Assembly: GCF_003710825.1 (NCBI RefSeq)
Contig: NZ_RHHQ01000015.1
Span: 145,299-209,298 of the forward strand
Source: Brevibacillus fluminis
Lineage (GTDB): Bacteria > Bacillota > Bacilli > Brevibacillales > Brevibacillaceae
DNA: 64,000 nucleotides
Reading direction: 5' to 3'
Positions 1 through 6,641 of the stretch are shown one piece after another (position 1 is the first letter of the stretch; each line of letters begins with the position of its first letter). A model generated the notes under the pieces. The model saw only the letters and a list, made by a program, of their open reading frames with translations. It did not search any database and was not told where the DNA came from. The position numbers and the translations under genes were made by a program.

Positions 1-518
1 ATCGGTCCTCAAAAGAAAAAGAGCATCAACTCGTCATGCGATCAATCGATTTCTTTATTCGGGCCGGAAAACAACTTTTGCGCATACTCACCCAAAATCA
101 GTATTTTTCAGAGGTGCGAGCGGAGCCACTGGAACGCCAGTTTTTGTGTCACGGAGACTTCCATACAGGGAATGTGCTATGGAATGAGAAGATGCAGCGA
201 TTCACCATCATCGATTGGGAGTTTACCCGCTTTGACTATCCTTCTGTCGATTTGGGGAGGCTGCTCTCTATCATTATGCGCCACAACAACCGTTGGAATG
301 AAGCCAGCTTTTCTGCTCTCTTGTCCGGCTATCTCGAACAAAACCCGCTTAGCGAAAAGCAAATGGAGCTGCTCTATCTTGATCTTGCCTTTCCGCATCA
401 ATTTGAAAGATTTTTGCGTAAGAACTGGTTTGAAGAGTTTACAGTAGGCGAGATCCGGCAATTTTTGCAGCGGGAAGAGGAAAAGACTCGCTTTCTATTG
501 CGGGCATTGGAGCGGTAA
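1..518 (+). CDS. CotS-type spore coat / aminoglycoside-phosphotransferase-fold protein, 5' truncated by window edge
   Basis: The reading frame is open from base 3 to the stop at 516-518 with no start visible, so this is the C-terminal part of a longer gene cut by the window edge. The fragment carries the Brenner motif HGDFHTGNVLW and, about 15 residues later, IDWEFTRFDYPSVDLGRL. These are the catalytic loop and metal-binding Asp of the APH/choline-kinase fold. In Bacillales this fold occurs in the CotS/YutH/YsxE group of spore coat proteins, whose C-terminal half looks like this (family knowledge). The neighbouring glycine-rich genes favour a spore role, but a small-molecule kinase is possible. 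Confidence 0.7.
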   Translation, partial: RSSKEKEHQLVMRSIDFFIRAGKQLLRILTQNQYFSEVRAEPLERQFLCHGDFHTGNVLWNEKMQRFTIIDWEFTRFDYPSVDLGRLLSIIMRHNNRWNEASFSALLSGYLEQNPLSEKQMELLYLDLAFPHQFERFLRKNWFEEFTVGEIRQFLQREEEKTRFLLRALER

Positions 519-651
519 GGGAAGAGGTTTTGCCTTCTCTCGATTTGCTTCTACCAAAATATGTGATTATCCTCCTGCAAGTGCCGTCACAGCTAGTACC
601 CGAAATTGATATATATAACGTATCACAAGAAGAAAGGATAAGGTGAGATGT

Positions 652-972
652 ATGAATCGAAATGAAATCCAAGAATCCATGCAAGAGTCGATGACCGAAT
701 TTCGCAATAATTTAGAGAACAGCATCAGAGAAATGTTGAAAAGCCTTCCAGTAGATGCATTGAAAAATGTGAAGGTAGGGCTTGATGGCGTGCCGGGATT
801 GGGAGAAAACTTCATGAGCAATCTAAATACCAAAATTCAAGACATTATCAATGCTAGCTTGGAACTGGCGAAACAGGCAGTCGAGAACGGTGCTGAGGGT
901 AGCAGCGAACAAGGTGAACCGGAAAGCCTTGTAACAACACACACCGTAATCAATGGGAAAACGATTGAGTAA
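652..972 (+). CDS. Small helical protein of unknown function, first gene of a putative spore-surface cluster
   Basis: 106 residues from the ATG at 652, which lies a suitable distance after AGGATAAGGTG (635-644); an in-frame GTG at 643 overlaps that ribosome binding site and is less likely. The N-terminal third is charged and helical (MNRNEIQESMQESMTEF), the middle is amphipathic with VGLDGVPGLGENF, and the tail is acidic and Ser/Glu rich, ending VINGKTIE. There is no signal peptide or membrane segment. No family is recognised. It is followed in the same direction by two glycine-rich genes and a third small gene, and the first terminator comes at 2427, so the four may form one transcription unit. 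Confidence 0.75.
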   Translation: MNRNEIQESMQESMTEFRNNLENSIREMLKSLPVDALKNVKVGLDGVPGLGENFMSNLNTKIQDIINASLELAKQAVENGAEGSSEQGEPESLVTTHTVINGKTIE

Positions 973-1029
973 ATAGCTTCTACCATCAATGAAAGAGCAA
1001 AAAATCGAGCTTAGTGGGAGGTGAACGAG

Positions 1030-1464
1030 ATGGGGTCCCGTAGAAGAGATGATGAGCTTGAGATTATTAAAGAAATCGAAAACAGTGGGAATGCCCAGGC
1101 AGGAAATGGTGGTACTGCGAGCGGTGGTGATGTCACCCCCGTATCTCTTGGAGGAAATGGTGGCTCGGGATCAGGTGGAATAGCAACAGGAGGTTCCGTA
1201 ACGGCAGTGGGAAACACCGGAGGAGCAGCCACTGCTACAGCAACTTCGTCGGCTACGAGCATTGGAAACGGCAATGTTACGGTCGCGGCTTCGAGTGCTT
1301 CGTCAGTTGGGGGAACAGGTGCAATCTCCACAGGAGGAACTGCCGACGCGAATGGTGTGGGCGGAAGCGGCGGCACTGGTGGCGCATCGACCGGTAGCGC
1401 GAACGGCGGTCTGGCAAATGGTGGAATCGCCGAGGCAGAAGCTAAGATTAAAGGTGAGTGTTGA
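1030..1464 (+). CDS. Glycine-rich repetitive protein A (putative spore coat/exosporium structural protein)
   Basis: 144 residues from ATG 1030, chosen because GGGAGGTG (1015-1022) sits 7 nt upstream; an in-frame GTG at 1021 overlaps that site. The first 17 residues are charged (MGSRRRDDELEIIKEIE). The rest is low complexity, built from Gly, Ala, Ser, Thr, Asn and Val in GGNGG, ATGGS and TGGTAD-type units, about 27 % glycine by hand count. It ends AEAEAKIKGEC, with the only cysteine at the C-terminus. No signal peptide or membrane segment is present. The segment SGNAQAGNGGTASGG is closely matched in the protein at 1903, so the two are paralogues. Such sequences usually form extended, self-associating structural proteins (inference). 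Confidence 0.75.
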   Translation: MGSRRRDDELEIIKEIENSGNAQAGNGGTASGGDVTPVSLGGNGGSGSGGIATGGSVTAVGNTGGAATATATSSATSIGNGNVTVAASSASSVGGTGAISTGGTADANGVGGSGGTGGASTGSANGGLANGGIAEAEAKIKGEC

Positions 1465-1494
1465 TAAGCCGGTCATAGAAAAGGGGTGATCACA

Positions 1495-1797
1495 GTGAGT
1501 CAGGAACTAGTGGAAAATGAAGATACTCTCCCGAACGGGCAGCAATCCACGGCCAACGCTACGGCAAATGCCCTCGGAGGCTTAGGTGGTCAAGCGTACA
1601 ATTTAACGTACGTCGATAATTATTCAACACTGATGCTCGTCTATTCATTTCTGTCCCTTCTAGGTAGCCAAGCGGGTCAAGGTGCCAATCTGAGTCAAGC
1701 TGCGAGCGAATTGACGCCGCTGCTCAAGTCGGTCATGGAAGAAGAAAAACGGTATCGGCAAGCCTTCTTGGATGCGGTTGAATCTTTGAAAAAATAA
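1495..1797 (+). CDS. Small protein of unknown function between two glycine-rich genes
   Basis: 100 residues using GTG 1495, about 6 nt after AAGGGGTGAT (1481-1490); an in-frame GTG at 1486 lies inside that site. Three parts are visible: an acidic, polar N-terminus (SQELVENEDTLPNG); a short NATANALGGLGGQA segment echoing the glycine-rich neighbours, leading into a hydrophobic stretch STLMLVYSFLSLLG; and a charged helical C-terminus (MEEEKRYRQAFLDAVESLKK). The hydrophobic part is short for a transmembrane helix and could be an assembly interface. No family is recognised. Its place between paralogues A and B suggests it belongs to the same structure. Confidence 0.7.
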   Translation: MSQELVENEDTLPNGQQSTANATANALGGLGGQAYNLTYVDNYSTLMLVYSFLSLLGSQAGQGANLSQAASELTPLLKSVMEEEKRYRQAFLDAVESLKK

Positions 1798-1902
1798 ACG
1801 GTGTTGATAGGAAAATATGTTCTTGCCTTCCTTCATTGGCCGTTACAAGATGTCCAAGCAAAAAATATAACTATAAAAGGACAAAAGAAGGGAGTGAAAA
1901 AT

Positions 1903-2382
1903 ATGAGTTGTCGGCGTAAACATTCAAAAACAAAGGTATTTCGCACAAACATTGCGGAAGTCAAAAGAAGCGGTAATGTGGTGGCGGGAGCAGGTGGTAC
2001 CGCCACTGGCGGTACTGACGGCGTAGCTGTCAGTGTAGGTGGAGAAGGAGAAAATGTCGAGATTGCCACGATTCTCTCGAAAAACAGCTTTGGCGGTTTC
2101 GCTGTTGCTGCTCTGAATGCGGGCGGTAATATCATCGTTAACAATCAAAATAATAGCGTCAACGTTGCAAGCCCATTTGCCAATACCACGCAAACGATCA
2201 ATAGTAACGCTATAACTGGCGGAAATACTGGGATTGCAACCGGAGGAAACGCTTCTTCCAACACAACTGGCGGAATTGGCGGTGCAGGCGGTTCTACTAC
2301 TCACCAGTCGAATGGCGGCAATGCAGCTGGGGGCAATGCCAAAGCCAAAATCAAAGCCAAAGCCAAAGCAAAAGTCCATTAA
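1903..2382 (+). CDS. Glycine-rich repetitive protein B, paralogue of protein A
   Basis: 159 residues from ATG 1903 with AGAAGGGAGTG (1886-1896) upstream; the frame is open back to 1801 but the extension has no good ribosome binding site. It starts with a basic segment (MSCRRKHSKTKVFRTN), then SGNVVAGAGGTATGG, matching protein A. A central Asn/Val/Ile-rich part (GGNIIVNNQNNSVNV) and more Gly/Thr/Asn repeats follow, and the end is a lysine-alanine tail NAKAKIKAKAKAKVH. Protein A ends with a related but acidic AEAEAKIK tail, so the two tails have opposite charge, which could help pairing (inference). It is the last gene before the terminator at 2427. Confidence 0.75.
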   Translation: MSCRRKHSKTKVFRTNIAEVKRSGNVVAGAGGTATGGTDGVAVSVGGEGENVEIATILSKNSFGGFAVAALNAGGNIIVNNQNNSVNVASPFANTTQTINSNAITGGNTGIATGGNASSNTTGGIGGAGGSTTHQSNGGNAAGGNAKAKIKAKAKAKVH

Positions 2383-2420
2383 AAGTGTTCTGCTGGCAAG
2401 GAGATCGAGGCTTTGGGCAT

Positions 2421-2452
2421 GGGAAAGGGGCAGGGATGCCTGCTCCTTTTTT
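2421..2452 (+). terminator. Rho-independent terminator closing the glycine-rich cluster
   Basis: GGGGCAGG (2427-2434) pairs with CCTGCTCC (2439-2446) across a GATG loop and is followed by six T residues. Confidence 0.9.
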
Positions 2453-2582
2453 ACATAATGGCAAGCGGTGAGAGGATCCTCATTAGCCAAAGGCTAAAGC
2501 GGCGTTTGGGACGTACAAAAAACACTCCTAACTAGGATAAATAGGGACACGCTCGAAAGCCCTTTTAGGAGAGTCGGAACCT

Positions 2583-2765
2583 ATGGTGCTGCAGAAGCAG
2601 CTGAAAGTGGATGTGCTAGGTTATGAAGGCAAATTCCGAATTGCCGACTATGCCAGTTGGAAAAAGTTGAAGAACAATTGGGATAACGTTTTCAGCAAAA
2701 GCGAGATTATTGTCGATGTCAAGGTGTTTATCCGCGATTACGGCTCGGCCGGCCGAAAAGTGTAA
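2583..2765 (+). CDS. Small protein of unknown function
   Basis: 60 residues, ATG 2583 preceded by AGGAGAG (2567-2573). The protein is soluble, of mixed charge, with a likely beta-rich start (KQLKVDVLGYEGKFRIADY) and a short helix around ASWKKLKNNWDN. No signal peptide, membrane segment or motif is visible, and no family is recognised. It stands alone, after the terminator of the glycine-rich cluster and about 115 nt before the next gene. Confidence 0.6.
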   Translation: MVLQKQLKVDVLGYEGKFRIADYASWKKLKNNWDNVFSKSEIIVDVKVFIRDYGSAGRKV

Positions 2766-2880
2766 CAGGTGTGTCGCTGGTAATTGCGCATAAACCATGA
2801 TACAGTGTAATCGTTCCAATGATGATGAAAAGCAATGAGCCCCTTACATGGGCAAAGAATGAAAGATAGAGGAGAGTCAC

Positions 2881-3279
2881 ATGAAGCGCTTAATCAAGGT
2901 AACCATCCATGATTTCAGTAAAATTGAACAGCATCTGAATGACGCGAAAGAGATTGAACTGTATCACTCAGCCAATGGCAAACTGTATGAAGCCGTCATC
3001 GAGCATGACGATTACGCCGTGATTGATCTAAACGATGAAGAGTATATTGAACTTGCCCCAAACGAATATGAGCTGATGATCCCGGAGTGGAAAGTGGTTG
3101 GCAAGACAGGGGATATGATCATTGAAACCATGTCCGATCCTGCAGACGACCGCGCGCTCTTGTACCGCGGAATCGATGGGGTGGGCAATGTGGTAGCAGA
3201 GCCGCAATCGATCAATAAGCAGCTGATCATGCAGTTATACAAAGGGTGGTTCGCCAAGGAAAAGGCGAAAGCTGAATAA
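2881..3279 (+). CDS. Conserved-looking soluble protein of unknown function
   Basis: 132 residues; the ATG at 2881 follows GAGGAGAG (2869-2876). It is acidic and soluble with no membrane segment. The first half alternates short beta-like and acidic segments (KEIELYHSANGKLYEAVIE, YAVIDLNDEEYIELAP); the C-terminus ends in a basic/acidic helix (KGWFAKEKAKAE). No family is recognised. It ends at a bidirectional terminator shared with the convergent argS. Confidence 0.7.
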   Translation: MKRLIKVTIHDFSKIEQHLNDAKEIELYHSANGKLYEAVIEHDDYAVIDLNDEEYIELAPNEYELMIPEWKVVGKTGDMIIETMSDPADDRALLYRGIDGVGNVVAEPQSINKQLIMQLYKGWFAKEKAKAE

Positions 3280-3303
3280 CCTTCGGCTGCGGCCCAATAA
3301 AAG

Positions 3304-3337
3304 AAAAAAACAGCAGAGCGCGATTCTGCTGTTTTTT
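3304..3337. terminator. Bidirectional terminator between 2881-3279 (+) and argS (-)
   Basis: CAGCAGA (3311-3317) pairs with TCTGCTG (3325-3331), flanked by an A run on the left and a T run on the right, so it can act on both strands. Confidence 0.9.
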
Positions 3338-3349
3338 CTTTTCCCTTTT

Positions 3350-5071
3350 TTACATTTCTTCCGGCGCTTTCAAGCCGAGCAGGCGCAAGCCTTCCTTCAG
3401 AACGATGACAACAGCGGCGACCAACTGCAAGCGCGTTTGCTTGACATCTTCTTCCTCAGCCAAAATGCGGACATTCGCATAAAATTTATTGAACAACTGG
3501 GCCAAATCGATAACGAATTTCCCGATAAAGGATGGATCGAAATCGGCAGCGGCACGGTCGACGATGTCTGGGAATTGGCTCAATGCGGTGATGACGGCCC
3601 ATGCTTCTTTGCTGTCGAGCGCACCCTCTGCCAGCGTCGGCTCGGTCGTTGGTTGGTAGTTGCCCTTGCGCAAAAGCGAGCACGCGCGCGCATGCGTGTA
3701 TTGCACATACGGACCCGTTTCGCCTTCGAATGTAAGCATCTCTTCCAAGGAGAAGTTGATGTCATTGAGGCGGTAGTTTTTCAGGTCGTGGAACATGACG
3801 GCGCCAACACCGACTTGGCGAGCCACTTCATCTTTGTTTGCGAGCGTCGGATTTTTCTCCTCGATGACTTTTTTCACGTCTGCGATCGCTTGTGCCAGCA
3901 CTTCTTCGAGCAAGACGACTTTACCTTTACGGGTGGACATTTTTTTGCCATCCTTGAGCATCATGCCGAATGGGATGTGGTACATTTCATACGCCCAGTC
4001 GAAGCCCATTTTTTGCAGCACTTTGTACAGCTGCTGGAAGTGCAGGCGTTGCTCGCCACCGACGACATATACCGCTTTGGCGAAATCGTACGTCTCGTGG
4101 CGATACAAAGCCGCTGCCAGGTCGCGAGTCGCGTACAGCGTCGCGCCATCGGACTTCTTGATCAGGCAAGGCGGCAGGTCGAATTCATCGAGCATAACGA
4201 CCATCGCACCGTCGGATTCTGTCAGCAGGTTGCGCTCTTCGAGCATCGTGACGACGCGGTCCATTTTGTCATTGTAGAAAGCTTCGCCGTTTGTTGAATC
4301 GAATTTGATGTCCATCAGCTCATAAATTTTCATGAACTCCTTCAGCGATTCTTCACGGAACCATTCCCACAGATGCTGCGCCTCTGCGTCGCCATCCTCG
4401 AGTTTTTTGAACCACTCACGGCCCTGGTCTTCGAGCGTAGGGTCGTTGGCCACTTCATCATGGAATTGCACGTACAGCTTCAGAAGCTCTTTGATCGGCT
4501 CAGCTTTTACTTTCGCTTCGTCACCCCATTTTTGGTAAGCGACGATCAGCTTGCCGAACTGGGTGCCCCAGTCACCGATATGGTTGATACGCACCGGGGT
4601 ATAGCCTTTCTTTTCCATGATGTTGGCAATCGCGTTCCCGATGCAGGTCGAACGCAGATGGCCCATGGAGAAAGGCTTGGCGATGTTTGGTGAGGAGAGG
4701 TCGATCGGAACATTGCGTCCTTGGCCATCCTCCGAGCTGCCGTAAGCGTTGCCTTGGGTGAGGACGGCGGAAATGATATCGGTGCCGACAACATGCTGAT
4801 CCAAGAACAGGTTGATGTATGGTCCTGCTACTTGTACCTCTTTGAGCGGCGCTCCAGAAATGGCACCAGCCAACTCGGCCGCGATTGCCGGCGGTGCTTT
4901 GCGCAATGCTTTTGCCAGTTGGAAACAAGGGAAGGCGATATCGCCCATCGCCGGATTTGGCGGAGTTTCCAGCATGCTGCTCACTTTCTCAAACGGAAAA
5001 TCTTGAACGCCAAGCCCCGCTAATGCTTCCGTGATTTTGGTTGCTACTTGCAATTTGTGATCCATATCCAT
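3350..5071 (-). CDS. argS: Arginyl-tRNA synthetase
   Basis: 573 residues. Class I synthetase charging tRNA-Arg in the cytoplasm. The N-terminal Arg-tRNA recognition part is followed by the HIGH-like SPNIAKPFSMGHLRS (about residues 127-141), NHIGDWGTQFGKLI, the KMSKS-equivalent KDGKKMSTRKGKVV (about 380), and a C-terminal helical anticodon-binding domain. The length is normal. ATG 5071 follows AAAGGATGA; a second in-frame ATG at 5065 is possible. A T-box leader with a terminator (5091-5380) and its own promoter (5400-5428) lie upstream, so expression should rise when uncharged tRNA-Arg accumulates. Confidence 0.97.
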   Translation of the reverse strand: MDMDHKLQVATKITEALAGLGVQDFPFEKVSSMLETPPNPAMGDIAFPCFQLAKALRKAPPAIAAELAGAISGAPLKEVQVAGPYINLFLDQHVVGTDIISAVLTQGNAYGSSEDGQGRNVPIDLSSPNIAKPFSMGHLRSTCIGNAIANIMEKKGYTPVRINHIGDWGTQFGKLIVAYQKWGDEAKVKAEPIKELLKLYVQFHDEVANDPTLEDQGREWFKKLEDGDAEAQHLWEWFREESLKEFMKIYELMDIKFDSTNGEAFYNDKMDRVVTMLEERNLLTESDGAMVVMLDEFDLPPCLIKKSDGATLYATRDLAAALYRHETYDFAKAVYVVGGEQRLHFQQLYKVLQKMGFDWAYEMYHIPFGMMLKDGKKMSTRKGKVVLLEEVLAQAIADVKKVIEEKNPTLANKDEVARQVGVGAVMFHDLKNYRLNDINFSLEEMLTFEGETGPYVQYTHARACSLLRKGNYQPTTEPTLAEGALDSKEAWAVITALSQFPDIVDRAAADFDPSFIGKFVIDLAQLFNKFYANVRILAEEEDVKQTRLQLVAAVVIVLKEGLRLLGLKAPEEM

Positions 5072-5090
5072 TCATCCTTTCAAAAATAGA

Positions 5091-5380
5091 AAAACCCCTC
5101 GTCTCTCCACAATGAATTGGAAAAGAGACGAGAGGTTGTATATACTCCCGCGGTGCCACTCTTACTTGTTTCATTACGAATCAGCTTGGAGTTCCAATGC
5201 CGTTCGATTAACGAAACCGCTTGACTGCTGTAACGGGCAGACCCGACGCTCCCTACGCAGCCAACTGTGGCGTTCGGGAGGTTTCTCCAAGGGGCGTTTC
5301 ATCAAGTGTGCATGCCGGGCTTCCACCGCCCCCGACTCGCTTTGCTGCAGCAAAATGATTACTTTCCTTATCATCGAACC
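5091..5380 (-). promoter_or_regulatory. T-box riboswitch leader of argS
   Basis: Read on the minus strand, the leader contains the T-box core AAGAGTGGCACCGCGG (5164-5149), part of the antiterminator that binds the tRNA acceptor end. A terminator hairpin follows, formed by CTCTCGTCTCT and AGAGACGAGGGG with a U run (5136-5091). Upstream there are Stem I elements such as ATAAGGAAAGTAA (near 5370) and GGTGGAAGCCCGG (near 5325). An arginine triplet CGC at 5272-5270 after GAA is a possible specifier, but I have not folded Stem I, so that assignment is tentative. Confidence 0.9.
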
Positions 5381-5399
5381 AAATATCGTACTAACCGCC

Positions 5400-5428
5400 A
5401 TTATAACGGACTGTCCCGTCAGATGCAA
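5400..5428 (-). promoter_or_regulatory. Sigma-A promoter of the argS T-box transcript
   Basis: Minus strand: -35 TTGCAT (5428-5423), a 17-nt spacer, then -10 TATAAT (5405-5400). Transcription would begin about 15 nt before Stem I. Confidence 0.8.
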
Positions 5429-5458
5429 CGTCTGGTTGTCAGAACAATGCGGCCCGAG

Positions 5459-5938
5459 TTATTCCTTATCCGGTTTCAGGTCGTCGAGGTCAGCGAAAAA
5501 CTTGCGAGTCAGCTCTTCCTTGTCTTTGGCTTCCATCCACTGCTGCTTGTATTGCAGAAGGCGATCGAGCAGGGCGTGCTCTTCTTGTGCCTCTTGCTCC
5601 AGGTTGAAGTTTTCCGTCGGGTCAAACCACATCAGACGGTCATCCGTTCCGGTGCGCAGGTACGGCTTTTGCCAGTTGGTCGGGTATACATACGGCTCCT
5701 CGCCGAACATGAAGCCGAGCACGTCGTCAGAATCGAGTGGCAGGAAGTGTTCGAACTGGTCGTTTCTGCCCTCGGACAGATTCATATGGAACAGCGAATA
5801 CCAGAGGTAATGCTGACCGGATGTGCGGTCTTTGGCGATCGCGTACGTTTCCGATTCCGTCGCATGTAGCTCTTTGATTTTGTCCAGCTTGTCGATAAAC
5901 GCTGATTTGGACAATTGCTCTTTGTCTTCCAAAGACAA
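5459..5938 (-). CDS. Conserved-looking acidic protein of unknown function upstream of argS
   Basis: 159 residues from a TTG at 5938 with GAAAGGTG upstream; no ATG gives a better start. It is acidic and soluble with no signal or membrane segment. Recognisable stretches include TSGQHYLWYSLFHMNLSEG, a FGEEPYVYPTNWQKPYLRTG block rich in aromatic residues, and a long C-terminal helix (LEQEAQEEHALLDRLLQYK). No family is recognised. It precedes argS in the same direction, but argS has its own promoter and T-box in between, so co-transcription would only be read-through. Confidence 0.7.
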   Translation of the reverse strand: MSLEDKEQLSKSAFIDKLDKIKELHATESETYAIAKDRTSGQHYLWYSLFHMNLSEGRNDQFEHFLPLDSDDVLGFMFGEEPYVYPTNWQKPYLRTGTDDRLMWFDPTENFNLEQEAQEEHALLDRLLQYKQQWMEAKDKEELTRKFFADLDDLKPDKE

Positions 5939-5997
5939 TCACACCTTTCATTGGGTCGTATCTTTCATTATCTCATCAATGGGGGTATCGCTGCAAA

Positions 5998-6042
5998 AGA
6001 AAAATGACGTGCTCCTCCCCGTTAATCAGGACACGTCATTCT
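5998..6042 (-). terminator. Terminator downstream of the YjcZ-type gene
   Basis: Minus strand: AATGACGTG (6040-6032) pairs with CACGTCATT (6010-6002) and is followed by a T run; the loop is about 21 nt. Confidence 0.7.
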
Positions 6043-6114
6043 CAAGGTATGTTATGTCATGTTTCTCTCACATGTTTCAGCGCTCTCATGGAGACCCCTG
6101 CGTTTGTTACGGGA

Positions 6115-6213
6115 TTAGCATTCAGCTGCGCCAACGATCACAAGCAGAATGAAAAGTACCAGCACCAGAGCGAAGCTGTCACCAAAGAAGTTTCCGCAAA
6201 ATGATGTACTCAC
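6115..6213 (-). CDS. YjcZ-family small sporulation protein
   Basis: A 32-residue reading frame starts at GTG 6213, eight bases after a near-perfect GGAAGGAGG (6230-6222), and stops at TAA 6117-6115. The protein has a short polar head (MSTSFCGNFFGDS) and one hydrophobic segment (FALVLVLFILLVIVGAA) with a short Glu-Cys end. The YjcZ/SscA-type miniproteins of Bacillales have this same build: a Gly/Phe-rich head and a FALIVVLFILLVI-like membrane helix (family knowledge). They are made in the mother cell and take part in spore assembly. It is easily missed because of its size. Its own terminator follows at 5998-6042. Confidence 0.85.
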   Translation of the reverse strand: MSTSFCGNFFGDSFALVLVLFILLVIVGAAEC

Positions 6214-6378
6214 GTATTGTGCCTCCTTCCATGTGGTTGAATCATGTGAATCTGTTCAAGAAGTCTGTTGTTTCATTGCTTCTTGTGCTTACAGTCTATA
6301 CGGGATAGCCTATCCTGTTGTGGGCGGTTGCCCACGGGAAATGAAATTGGGCGCTTTTGCCTGTCCGGCATTTATCCA

Positions 6379-6408
6379 TTGACGGATGAGAAACAGGAAT
6401 GGTAATAT
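6379..6408 (+). promoter_or_regulatory. Sigma-A promoter of the metH operon
   Basis: -35 TTGACG (6379-6384), an 18-nt spacer, -10 TAATAT (6403-6408); the SAM riboswitch starts about 32 nt downstream. Confidence 0.75.
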
Positions 6409-6440
6409 ACAACGTAATACATTGTGAATACTTTAAGGAA

Positions 6441-6547
6441 CTCTTATCAAGAGAGGTAGAGGGACTGGCCCTATGAAACCTCGGCAACCGTACATCTGTA
6501 CAGGTGCCAATTCCAGCAGAGCGCGCTGCGCTTTGAAAGATGAGAGG
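6441..6547 (+). promoter_or_regulatory. SAM-I (S-box) riboswitch
   Basis: CTCTTATC (6441-6448) pairs with GATGAGAG (6540-6547) to form P1. Between them are the conserved S-box blocks AAGAGAGGTAGAGGGACTGG, CCCTATGAAACCTCGGCAACC and GGTGCCAATTCC. Binding of S-adenosylmethionine should favour the downstream terminator (6568-6608) and switch off the metH-yitJ operon. Confidence 0.97.
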
Positions 6548-6567
6548 AACTTACGTGATATGCGTAG

Positions 6568-6608
6568 AGAGTCCTCTTCTTTTTTTTCTATAAGAAGGGG
6601 ACTCTTTT
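6568..6608 (+). terminator. SAM-riboswitch expression-platform terminator
   Basis: AGAGTCC (6568-6574), extended by CTTCT, pairs with AGAAG and GGACTCT (6593-6605), followed by TTTT. It lies between the S-box aptamer and metH. Confidence 0.9.
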
Positions 6609-6641
6609 GTATTTTGATGGGGGAAGGGAAGAGGAAACCAC

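Noticed and set aside
1030..2382. Glycine-rich repeats considered as a CRISPR array or tandem DNA repeat
   Set aside because: Repetition is at the amino-acid level within open frames with good ribosome binding sites; there is no regular DNA repeat-spacer pattern.
3437..4297. Plus-strand open frame opposite argS
   Set aside because: argS is complete on the minus strand; the antisense frame has no start signal or recognisable motif.
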